5,392 bases of DNA, taken from Pseudorhodobacter antarcticus (GTDB lineage Bacteria > Pseudomonadota > Alphaproteobacteria > Rhodobacterales > Rhodobacteraceae). The stretch spans positions 1 to 5,392 of the forward strand of contig CAMAWZ010000180.1 in NCBI GenBank assembly GCA_945861995.1, written 5' to 3'. Below the pieces are notes generated by a model, which had not been told where the DNA came from, did no database searches, and saw only the letters and a list, made by a program, of their open reading frames with translations. Both the position numbers and the translations under genes were made by a program. Shown one piece after another: positions 1-5,106 of the stretch; the stretch's first letter is position 1; every line of letters begins with the position of its first letter.

Positions 1-192
1 GCCGCAGGAATCGCTGCCGCCTGTGATCAGTAGGGCCAGCAGATCGGCGCGGATGGTGTTTGCGTCTGTCGCGGTATCGGGGCGCGTGTCGGACAGATCG
101 CAATCCTTCCCCGCCCGCACGGCGGCGATCAGCGCGCGCTCGGCTGCGCTCAGCTTTCCTTCATCCTCATAGGCCTTCACCGATGTAAGCAT
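1..192 (-). CDS. Partial: N-terminus of a putative pentapeptide-repeat / membrane-associated oxidoreductase-like protein
   Basis: An open frame runs from an ATG at 192-190 to the window edge without a stop (64 codons, C-terminal part missing). The product begins MLTSVKAYEDEGKLSAAERA and continues with a stretch reading ALIAAVRAGKDCDL and then NTIRADLLALLITGG. The pattern 'AERALI-A--AG--CDL' followed by 'NTIRA-LL-LL-GG' resembles, from memory, the N-terminus of alphaproteobacterial pentapeptide-repeat or 'membrane-associated oxidoreductase' proteins, whose repeats would lie beyond the edge. No repeats are visible here, so the family call is tentative. The same frame stays open upstream to a stop at 286-288. 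Several GTG codons lie between 193 and 210, so a start a few codons earlier is possible. A G-rich run just upstream (complement of 198-202) is the only ribosome-binding candidate. It is divergent from the DUF1007 gene. Confidence 0.6.
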   Translation of the reverse strand, partial: MLTSVKAYEDEGKLSAAERALIAAVRAGKDCDLSDTRPDTATDANTIRADLLALLITGGSDSCG

Positions 193-283
193 CACCACCC
201 CCACCACCACAATCTGCGCGTGTGGGTGGCGGTTGGCAAGGGGGGATGGGCGGTGGAAGGGCGCGCCACCCGCCCCCCGCCGC

Positions 284-299
284 CCCTACAGATGTAGGG
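284..299. promoter_or_regulatory. Perfect palindrome CCCTACA-GA-TGTAGGG, operator candidate
   Basis: CCCTACA (284-290) and TGTAGGG (293-299) are exact reverse complements separated by GA. The 2-bp centre is too tight for an RNA hairpin of that stem, so a binding site for a dimeric regulator is more likely than a terminator. It lies about 100 bp upstream of the candidate promoter of the metal-transport pair and a similar distance from the start of the divergent partial gene, so it could serve either. It does not match the AT-rich Zur or Mur boxes I know of for alphaproteobacteria. G/C tracts flanking an AT-containing core are loosely reminiscent of CsoR/RcnR-type operators, but that comparison is weak. 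Confidence 0.4.
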
Positions 300-343
300 A
301 CGGATGCAATACGGATGCAATACGCAAAGCATACGCAAACCAT
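300..343. repeat. Four tandem 11-bp units
   Basis: Four head-to-tail 11-mers are visible: ACGGATGCAAT (300-310), the identical ACGGATGCAAT (311-321), ACGCAAAGCAT (322-332) and ACGCAAACCAT (333-343). All start with ACG and end with AT. The first pair is perfect, the second pair differs at one base, and the two pairs share a looser pattern. A fifth ACGC follows at 344-347 but the rest of that unit does not match. Eleven bp is close to one helical turn, so the units face the same side of the DNA. That would suit cooperative binding of a regulator or a bend upstream of the promoter at 397-424. It could also be a chance slippage product. Confidence 0.6.
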
Positions 344-396
344 ACGCCCGGTTGCCCCAGAATCCGCCCAAATCTGCGCGCGCGGCCTGCCCACCA

Positions 397-424
397 TTGC
401 AGGGCGCGCGGGGGGCATTATAGT
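397..424 (+). promoter_or_regulatory. Candidate sigma70-type promoter for the DUF1007/NicO pair
   Basis: TTGCAG (397-402) and TATAGT (419-424) are separated by 16 bp. The -10 matches the TATAAT consensus at five of six positions. The -35 keeps only the TTG, which is the most conserved part in alphaproteobacteria. Transcription would start about 6-7 bp after the -10, at roughly 430-431, on or beside the A of the ATG at 431. The mRNA would then be leaderless or nearly so, which agrees with the absence of a well-placed Shine-Dalgarno sequence. The start site is inferred, not seen. Confidence 0.4.
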
Positions 425-430
425 GCTGCC

Positions 431-1093
431 ATGCGCACCCAATTTGCCCCCCTAACCCTTGCCCTAACCCTGCTGCCCGCCCCCGCTTTGGCGCATCCGC
501 ATATGTTTTTGGACACCTCTGTTGATGTGATCTTTAACGATGCGGGGCAGGCGGCTTCGGTGCGGATCACTTGGGTTTATGATGATTTGGCATCCTTGCA
601 GTATATCGCCGATCGCGGCTTGGATATGGATGGGGATGGGGCGCTGACCCCCACAGAAAAGGCCAGTTTGACAGGGTTTGATATGAACTGGGACGCAGGA
701 TTTCCGGGGGATAGTTATGCCCTTGTTGGCGGCATGGATCAGGGCCTGTCGCGCCCGCGTGATTACACGGCCGATTATAAGGACGGCAAAATTATCACCA
801 CGCATATGCGCGATTTATCCGCGCCTGTGGCCCTGACGGGAGGGCAGGAATTGGTGGTGCAGGTTTATGATCCGGGCTTTTACGCGGCCTATACGCTGCA
901 ATCGGCGGCGCTGGAATATGGCGGCGCGGCGCGGGCTTGCGCGGCGCAAATCTGGGTGCCAGACCGCGACGGCGCGGACGAGGCGCTGCTGGCCGCACTC
1001 GCCGAATATAGCGCGAATGAGGATGTCGAGGCAGACTTTCCCGCCATCGGCGCAGCCTATGCCGAGGAGGTGCGCGTGAGATGTGGCGATTGA
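431..1093 (+). CDS. DUF1007 family secreted metal-binding protein (ZevA-like)
   Basis: This is a 220-aa exported protein of the DUF1007 family, the usual partner of NicO-type permeases. The Haemophilus influenzae homologue ZevA was reported as a periplasmic zinc-binding protein working with ZevB. Residues 1-21 form a signal peptide with a short basic start, a Leu/Ala core and an ALA cleavage site. The mature protein would begin HPHMFLD, the family's typical N-terminal histidine motif (H22, H24). Residues 65-76 read DMDGDGALTPTE, an EF-hand-like loop with D65, D67, D69 and E76. Further conserved-looking parts are TWVYDD (47-52) and VYDPGFYAAY (145-154). Cysteines C170 and C218 may pair in the periplasm. 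The ATG at 431 is chosen because the signal peptide starts there. The same frame is open upstream from 233 but encodes low-complexity sequence. The 3' end overlaps the permease by 13 bp, which implies co-translation. Metal specificity (Zn, Ni or Co) cannot be read from the sequence. Confidence 0.88.
   Translation: MRTQFAPLTLALTLLPAPALAHPHMFLDTSVDVIFNDAGQAASVRITWVYDDLASLQYIADRGLDMDGDGALTPTEKASLTGFDMNWDAGFPGDSYALVGGMDQGLSRPRDYTADYKDGKIITTHMRDLSAPVALTGGQELVVQVYDPGFYAAYTLQSAALEYGGAARACAAQIWVPDRDGADEALLAALAEYSANEDVEADFPAIGAAYAEEVRVRCGD
1064..1070 (+). promoter_or_regulatory. Ribosome binding site of the NicO permease
   Basis: GAGGAGG lies inside the end of the DUF1007 gene, 10 nt before the ATG at 1081. 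The spacing is slightly long, but this is the strongest Shine-Dalgarno match nearby. It supports the overlapping start over any later one. Confidence 0.6.
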
Positions 1094-1995
1094 TCCTTGC
1101 TATCGTGATCTTTGGCGAGTTGGTTTTGGTGCTGTGGGCCACGGGCAAGTTTGCCGATTTTGGCGCATGGGTGCTGGCATCTCAGCGTGATGTGCAGACC
1201 CTGCTTGCAGGGGCCATTCGCGCGCTACGGTCGGGCGATCTGGGCGCGCTGGCGGGGTTTTTGGGGATATGCTTTGCCTACGGCGTGCTGCACGCAGCAG
1301 GGCCTGGGCATGGCAAGTTGGTCATTGGCGGCTATGGCCTTGCGCGGCGTGTGACGGCGCGCAAGCTGGCGGTCTTGTCGGTGGTGTCCAGCTTGGCGCA
1401 GGCCGTTGTCGCGGTGGCAGCGGTTTATGTGATTGTCGCGGGCTTAGGCCTATCGCGTCAGGTGGCGGGGGGCGTGGTGGACAGCATCATGGCCCCCTTG
1501 GGCAGTGCCGCCATTGCGGCGCTGGGCCTGTATTTGGTCTGGCGCGGGGTGCGGGGTTTGCGCGCGCAGATGGCGGCGCAGGTGCATCACGAGCACGACC
1601 ACCACGACAACGATCACCACGATCACGGCCCCGATTGCGGTTGCGGCCATGCCCACGGGCCAACGCCCGCGCAGGCCGCACAGGCCCAATCCCCGCGCGA
1701 GGTGGCCGCCCTGATTGCAGGCATCGCCCTTCGCCCCTGCACGGGGGCGGTGTTTGTGCTGATATTGACGTGGCAATTGGGCATTGGGGCGGCTGGCATC
1801 GCGGGGGCCTTTGCGATGGGCCTTGGCACGGCGGCCTTTACGGCCGCAGTTGCGCTGCTGTCAGTATTTGCGCGCGAGGGGGCTTTTGGCGGGCTTGGGC
1901 TTGGGCAACTTGCCCGCGTGCTGCCGTGGGCCGAGGTTTTCGCGGGCGGGATGATTGCCATCGGCGCTGGCGTGGCACTGGCGGCGGCAATTTAG
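1081..1995 (+). CDS. NicO/RcnA-type nickel/cobalt (or zinc) permease, ZevB-like
   Basis: This is a 304-aa inner-membrane protein of the NicO family, to which the E. coli Ni/Co exporter RcnA and Haemophilus ZevB belong. Hydrophobic segments lie at about 2-20, 54-72, 96-121, 135-156, 206-232, 236-263 and 280-303. The family signature HAAGPGHGKLVIGGY occupies 71-85, with H71, H77 and K79. The second signature, LRPCTG, is at 217-222. Between segments 4 and 5, residues 169-192 form a loop with ten His, several Asp, and the pair C186/C188 inside CGCGHAHG; such loops bind transition metal. The start at 1081 lies inside the upstream gene, after GAGGAGG at 1064-1070, so it is probably translationally coupled to it. 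Direction is uncertain: RcnA exports Ni/Co, whereas ZevB was linked to zinc acquisition. Family is confident, substrate is not. Confidence 0.9.
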   Translation: MWRLILAIVIFGELVLVLWATGKFADFGAWVLASQRDVQTLLAGAIRALRSGDLGALAGFLGICFAYGVLHAAGPGHGKLVIGGYGLARRVTARKLAVLSVVSSLAQAVVAVAAVYVIVAGLGLSRQVAGGVVDSIMAPLGSAAIAALGLYLVWRGVRGLRAQMAAQVHHEHDHHDNDHHDHGPDCGCGHAHGPTPAQAAQAQSPREVAALIAGIALRPCTGAVFVLILTWQLGIGAAGIAGAFAMGLGTAAFTAAVALLSVFAREGAFGGLGLGQLARVLPWAEVFAGGMIAIGAGVALAAAI

Positions 1996-2005
1996 TGATC
2001 CTCGC

Positions 2006-2026
2006 CTTGCCCAAATCTTGGGCAAG
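2006..2026 (+). terminator. Perfect 9-bp hairpin between permease and MATE genes
   Basis: CTTGCCCAA (2006-2014) and TTGGGCAAG (2018-2026) are exact complements around the 3-nt loop ATC. The hairpin begins 11 bp after the permease stop and ends 15 nt before the MATE start codon. No T-run follows (next bases CGTTAGC), so it is not a classical intrinsic terminator. It may be a weak or partial terminator, a 3'-end stabiliser of the metal-operon mRNA, or a structure acting on translation of the next gene. The structure is certain; the role is inferred. Confidence 0.5.
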
Positions 2027-2041
2027 CGTTAGCACGTCGCC

Positions 2042-3403
2042 ATGACATATCCTGCGCGCCAAACCTATCCTGCCCATGCCGCCGCCACGCTGGCGCTGGG
2101 CCTGCCGCTGGTCGGCAGTCATCTGGCGCAGATGATGCTGCATGTCGTGGATACGGTGATGCTGGGCTGGTACGGCGTGACGGAACTTGCCGCGATGGTG
2201 ATTGCGACATCGCCGTTTTTCGTTGTTTTCATCCTTGGGTCGGGCTTTGCCAATGCGGTGATGCCGATGGTGGCGCAAAGCGTGGGTGCGGGGGACGAGG
2301 CGCAGGTGCGGCGCGCGGCCCGCATGGGGCTGTGGCTGTCGATCGGTTATGGCCTGCTGACATACCCGATGTTTTGGAATGCCGAAGCGGTGCTGCTGGC
2401 GCTGGGGCAAAAGCCCGAAGTGGCCGCGCTGGGCCAAGAGTTTTTGCGCATTGGCGGGCTGGGCATGATCCCTGCGCTGGTGATAATGGCGATCAAGGGG
2501 TATCTGGCCGCGCTGGGGCGCACGCAGGTGGTGCTTTGGGTGACAGTTGCGGCCATTCCCGCCAATGCGCTGGGAAATTACATGCTGATTTTTGGTAATT
2601 TCGGCGCGCCAGAATGGGGCATTGCGGGGGCGGCGATTGCCTCGGTTTCGGTGCAGGCCCTGTCGATGCTGGTGCTGCTGGCCTATGCGGGGCTGCTGCC
2701 TGAATTGCGCCGCTTCCACCTGTTTCAGCGGTTTTGGCGGGCCGATTGGCCTGCGATGGGGCAGGTTTTTCGGCTGGGATGGCCAATTGGGGTAACGCTG
2801 CTGGCCGAATCTGGCCTGTTTGCCGCAACCGCCGTTATGATGGGCTGGATCGGCACGCAGGAACTGGCCGCGCATGGCATTGTGCTGGAAATCACTGCGA
2901 TGGCCTTTATGGTACATTTGGGCCTGTCCAATGCTGCGACCATTCGCACGGGCCATGCCTACGGGGCTAATGATGCGCGCGGGCTTCGCGATGGCGCGCG
3001 GGTGGTGATTGGCATATCGGCCCTGTTTGCGCTGATTGTGATTGCCACTTTCCTTGGCGCGCCGCGCCCGCTGATTTCGCTGTTTTTAGACCCCGCCGCC
3101 ATTGAGGCGCCGCAGATATTGGCCTTTGGCGTGACGCTGATGGCCATTTCGGCCCTGTTCCAAGTGGCCGATGCGATGCAAGTGATCGCGCTGGGCCTGC
3201 TGCGCGGCATTCATGACACGCGCATTCCGATGATTGCGGCCGCCATCAGTTATTGGGGCATTGGTATGCCTGCGGCCTATGCGCTGGCGTTTTGGGCGGG
3301 CATGGGCGGGGTGGGCCTGTGGCTGGGCCTGACGCTGGGGCTGGCTTGCGCGGCGGTGACGCTGATGTGGCGGTTTTGGGCCAAAGTGCCCAAAGCGGTT
3401 TAG
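2042..3403 (+). CDS. MATE family efflux transporter, NorM-like
   Basis: This is a 453-aa integral membrane protein, the normal length for the NorM branch of MATE exporters, which expel cationic drugs, dyes or metabolites in exchange for Na+ or H+. Two homologous halves of six hydrophobic segments are expected. Membrane acidic residues important in Vibrio cholerae NorM (D36, E255, D371) appear to have counterparts: D37 in HVVDTVMLGWYG, E256 in LLAESGLFAATAVM, and D377 in VADAMQVIALGLLRG. The last leads into the family motif LLRGIHDTRIPM (386-397). The start is well fixed: an in-frame TAG lies at 2030-2032 and no other start codon falls between it and the ATG at 2042. No Shine-Dalgarno sequence precedes it, and a hairpin lies 15 nt upstream. 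It may be read through from the metal pair 46 bp away. A link to metal export is not supported by the sequence; the substrate is unknown. Confidence 0.92.
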   Translation: MTYPARQTYPAHAAATLALGLPLVGSHLAQMMLHVVDTVMLGWYGVTELAAMVIATSPFFVVFILGSGFANAVMPMVAQSVGAGDEAQVRRAARMGLWLSIGYGLLTYPMFWNAEAVLLALGQKPEVAALGQEFLRIGGLGMIPALVIMAIKGYLAALGRTQVVLWVTVAAIPANALGNYMLIFGNFGAPEWGIAGAAIASVSVQALSMLVLLAYAGLLPELRRFHLFQRFWRADWPAMGQVFRLGWPIGVTLLAESGLFAATAVMMGWIGTQELAAHGIVLEITAMAFMVHLGLSNAATIRTGHAYGANDARGLRDGARVVIGISALFALIVIATFLGAPRPLISLFLDPAAIEAPQILAFGVTLMAISALFQVADAMQVIALGLLRGIHDTRIPMIAAAISYWGIGMPAAYALAFWAGMGGVGLWLGLTLGLACAAVTLMWRFWAKVPKAV

Positions 3404-3406
3404 CGG

Positions 3407-3820
3407 CTATTCCGCTGCCTCGCCCCGCGTTATGCGTTCGGATTTCTTGCGCACCAGCACAAGGCGCAAATCATGCATGGCCAGCAGCAGCTTATCTGTG
3501 ACGGCCTCTAACGCCGCATCACTGGCGCGGGACTGGGCCCATTGCGTGGTTAGGTTCATATGATCAATCGCGCGGTAAATATCATCGATATCGCGCGAGG
3601 CCAAAAGCGCCGTGCGTTCGGCCACCCAAGTGGCGATGGCGGCTTTGTCGGCATCTGTCAAAGCCCGCTCGCCATGCGGTTTGATCGCGCCGTTCTTGAC
3701 ATTCACAATCGCAATCTCATCCAGATCAATGCGGCGCTGGCGGTTGTCGGTATCTACCCGAAACACCGCCGCGCCGTTGTCACGGATGCGAAAATAATAC
3801 TCTGGAAGATCGCCCGCCAT
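3407..3820 (-). CDS. Conserved hypothetical protein, 137 aa
   Basis: I recognise this only as resembling a hypothetical protein found in Rhodobacteraceae; no function is known to me. Residues 7-50 look beta-rich (EYYFRIRDNGAAVFRVDTDN, then a hydrophobic/charged alternation ending NGAIKPHG). Residues 54-127 look alpha-helical and amphipathic, with TQWAQSRASD at 92-101 and LLLAMHDLRLVLVRKK at 111-126. There is no signal peptide or membrane segment, so it is probably cytosolic. The ATG at 3820 lies 7 bp after the aminotransferase stop. Its ribosome binding site (TAGGGG, complement of 3825-3830) includes that stop codon, so the two genes are almost surely co-transcribed and translationally coupled. 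Its stop lies 3 bp from the stop of the convergent MATE gene. The N-terminal module, with its YFRIRDNG...FRVD pattern, could bind a nucleic acid or protein partner, but that is a guess. Confidence 0.8.
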   Translation of the reverse strand: MAGDLPEYYFRIRDNGAAVFRVDTDNRQRRIDLDEIAIVNVKNGAIKPHGERALTDADKAAIATWVAERTALLASRDIDDIYRAIDHMNLTTQWAQSRASDAALEAVTDKLLLAMHDLRLVLVRKKSERITRGEAAE

Positions 3821-3827
3821 ATTGCCC

Positions 3828-5030
3828 CTATATCAGCGCCGCACAGAAATTCTGAATCCGCGTGCATGCGTCGAGCAGTAGAGCATCAGAGGTTGCATAA
3901 CTCACCCTAAAATTAGGGCTTAGGCCAAAGGCCGCGCCAAATACCACTGCCACCCCCGTATCTTCCAGCAAATAAGTTGCAAAATCCTCATCATTGGCAA
4001 TCTTTTTGCCGCCGGGCGTGGTTTTGCCGATGCAGCCCGAAATGTCGGGATAGACATAGAACGCGCCTTCGGGCGTAGGGCAGGTGATTCCCTGCGCCGC
4101 GTTCAGCATGGATACCACCAGATCGCGGCGCTTTTGAAACATGGCGCGGTTGGGGGCCAGAAAATCTTGCGGCCCTGTCAGCGCCTCGAGTGCGGCATAT
4201 TGCGAAACCGAAGACGGGTTCGACGTGCTTTGCGATTGGATCGTTCCCATCGCCTTGATCAGATGCGCTGGCCCGCCCGCATAGCCAATGCGCCAACCCG
4301 TCATCGCATAGGATTTGGACACGCCGTTGCAGGTCAGCGTGCGGTCATACAGTTTGGGTTCAATCTGCGCGGGGGTGGTAAAGACAAAATCGTCAAACAC
4401 CAGATGTTCATACATATCATCCGACATGATCCAAACATGCGGATGGCGCAGCAGCACATCGCACAGCGCGCGTAACTCGCCCGCCGTATAGCCCGCGCCC
4501 GTGGGGTTGGACGGGCTATTGAAGATAAACCATTTGGTTTTTGGGGTAATGGCCGCTTCCAGTTGCGCGGGGGTTAGTTTGAAATCGGTGTCAATCGTGG
4601 CGACCACGGGCACAGGCGTGCCGCCCGCCAGTTCCACCATATCGGGGTAGGATACCCAATACGGCGCGGGAATGATCACCTCATCGCCCTTATTGCAGGT
4701 GGCCATCAGCGCATTGTACAAAATCTGTTTGCCGCCCGTGCCCACGCTGATTTGGGCTGGCGTATAGGTTAGCCCATTTTCGCGCAGAAACTTATCGCAA
4801 ATGGCTTTTTTCAGTTCTGGAATGCCGTCCACGGCGGTGTAGCGGGTTTTGCCGTTGTCGATCGCCCGTTTTGCCGCCTCGCGGATATTGGCGGGGGTGT
4901 CAAAGTCTGGCTCGCCCGCACCAAGGCCGATCACATCACGCCCCTGCGCCTTTAGCTCTGCCGCTTTGGTCGTAACAGCAATGGTTGGCGACGGTTTGAC
5001 GCGAGACAGCGTATCGGACAAAAACGGCAT
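3828..5030 (-). CDS. aspC: Aspartate aminotransferase, class I PLP-dependent (subgroup Ib)
   Basis: This is a 400-aa cytosolic enzyme that moves the amino group between aspartate and 2-oxoglutarate (EC 2.6.1.1). Bacterial Ib members, often named aatA, may also transaminate prephenate to arogenate. Length and order of motifs are complete. Seen are GAGEPDFDTP (37-46), YTAVDGIPELK (64-74), VGTGGKQ (96-102), PAPYWVSYP (121-129) and NSPSNPTG (171-178). The pyridine-ring aspartate and its neighbour are D204 and Y207 in SDDMYEHL. The Schiff-base lysine is K239 in NGVSKSYAMTGWRIGY, with R247 for the phosphate. R375 in NFRVSYA should bind the substrate alpha-carboxylate. K101 sits where the Thermus enzyme's side-chain-carboxylate lysine (K109) is expected. 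AGGAGG (complement of 5036-5041) stands 5 nt before the ATG, so the start is secure. It leads a two-gene unit with the 137-aa hypothetical protein and is divergent from sdhE. Confidence 0.95.
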   Translation of the reverse strand: MPFLSDTLSRVKPSPTIAVTTKAAELKAQGRDVIGLGAGEPDFDTPANIREAAKRAIDNGKTRYTAVDGIPELKKAICDKFLRENGLTYTPAQISVGTGGKQILYNALMATCNKGDEVIIPAPYWVSYPDMVELAGGTPVPVVATIDTDFKLTPAQLEAAITPKTKWFIFNSPSNPTGAGYTAGELRALCDVLLRHPHVWIMSDDMYEHLVFDDFVFTTPAQIEPKLYDRTLTCNGVSKSYAMTGWRIGYAGGPAHLIKAMGTIQSQSTSNPSSVSQYAALEALTGPQDFLAPNRAMFQKRRDLVVSMLNAAQGITCPTPEGAFYVYPDISGCIGKTTPGGKKIANDEDFATYLLEDTGVAVVFGAAFGLSPNFRVSYATSDALLLDACTRIQNFCAALI

Positions 5031-5035
5031 AAAAA

Positions 5036-5041
5036 CCTCCT
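5036..5041 (-). promoter_or_regulatory. Strong ribosome binding site of the aminotransferase
   Basis: Read on the minus strand, AGGAGG lies 5 nt before the ATG at 5030. It is the best Shine-Dalgarno sequence in the window and fixes the start. Confidence 0.85.
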
Positions 5042-5065
5042 AAGACTGGCGTAAATTTGCGCGGT

Positions 5066-5094
5066 GTTCTATGGCGGGTGGGAATAGGGCGCAA
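5066..5094 (-). promoter_or_regulatory. Candidate promoter of the aminotransferase unit
   Basis: On the minus strand, TTGCGC (complement of 5089-5094) and TAGAAC (complement of 5066-5071) are 17 bp apart. The -35 keeps TTG and the -10 matches TATAAT at four of six positions. Transcription would begin near 5059, leaving a leader of about 28 nt that contains the AGGAGG. The site occupies the DNA just before the divergent sdhE start, so the two promoters would have to overlap or compete. I saw no convincing plus-strand promoter for sdhE in the 76-bp gap. Confidence 0.4.
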
Positions 5095-5106
5095 GCGGGA
5101 ATGGTG

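Larger units (their letters stand above)
193..430. other. Structured, strand-asymmetric divergent intergenic region
   Basis: These 238 bp separate two divergent genes, and I see no credible gene in them. Bases 193-210 are built from CCACC units. Bases 222-261 are G-rich, with runs of GGG and a run of six G (240-245). Bases 266-286 are C-rich. The G-rich and C-rich blocks can form an imperfect hairpin: 248-256 pairs with 266-275 with one bulged C, around a 9-nt loop. A palindrome, tandem 11-bp units and a candidate promoter follow and are listed separately. The 10-mer AATCTGCGCG occurs twice, at 211-220 and 371-380. Plus-strand ATG-led frames that cross this region (from 222 and 233) translate into proline-, arginine- and glycine-rich nonsense, as expected of GC-rich non-coding DNA. 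Confidence 0.6.

Noticed and set aside
284..299. Palindrome read as an intrinsic terminator of either divergent gene
   Set aside because: It lies upstream of both flanking genes, the 2-nt centre cannot form a stable loop without losing base pairs, and no T-run follows.
233..430. Upstream extension of the DUF1007 frame from an ATG at 233 (66 extra codons)
   Set aside because: The extension is Arg/Pro/Gly/Ala-rich with no family resemblance, and it would bury the clear signal peptide that begins at 431.
1585..1630. CAC/GAC-rich tract as a possible DNA repeat or CRISPR-like array
   Set aside because: It is the in-frame His/Asp metal-binding loop of the permease. There are no spaced identical repeats, and no CRISPR array is visible in the window.
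1269..2045. Alternative plus-strand frame of 258 codons over the permease
   Set aside because: It is an out-of-frame reading of the NicO gene, rich in Gly, Arg, Cys and Ala, and has no motif. The NicO frame has both family signatures.
1838..2956. Long minus-strand open frame (372 codons)
   Set aside because: It is a shadow of the permease and MATE genes: composition is dominated by Arg, His, Gln and Pro, there is no recognisable domain, and it spans two well-supported genes and their gap.
3402..3416. AGCGG-ctatt-CCGCT hairpin at the convergent stop codons as a terminator
   Set aside because: The stem is only 5 bp and no T-run follows on either strand. Such a short stem is expected by chance in GC-rich DNA.
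3560..3910. Plus-strand frame opposite the hypothetical and the aminotransferase 3' end
   Set aside because: The minus-strand frames have good ribosome binding sites, tight operon spacing and, for one, full aminotransferase motifs. This frame has none.
5071..5106. Earlier sdhE start at 5071
   Set aside because: It has no Shine-Dalgarno sequence, adds a 12-residue Gly-rich tail unlike the family, and lies in the candidate promoter of the divergent gene. It cannot be fully excluded.
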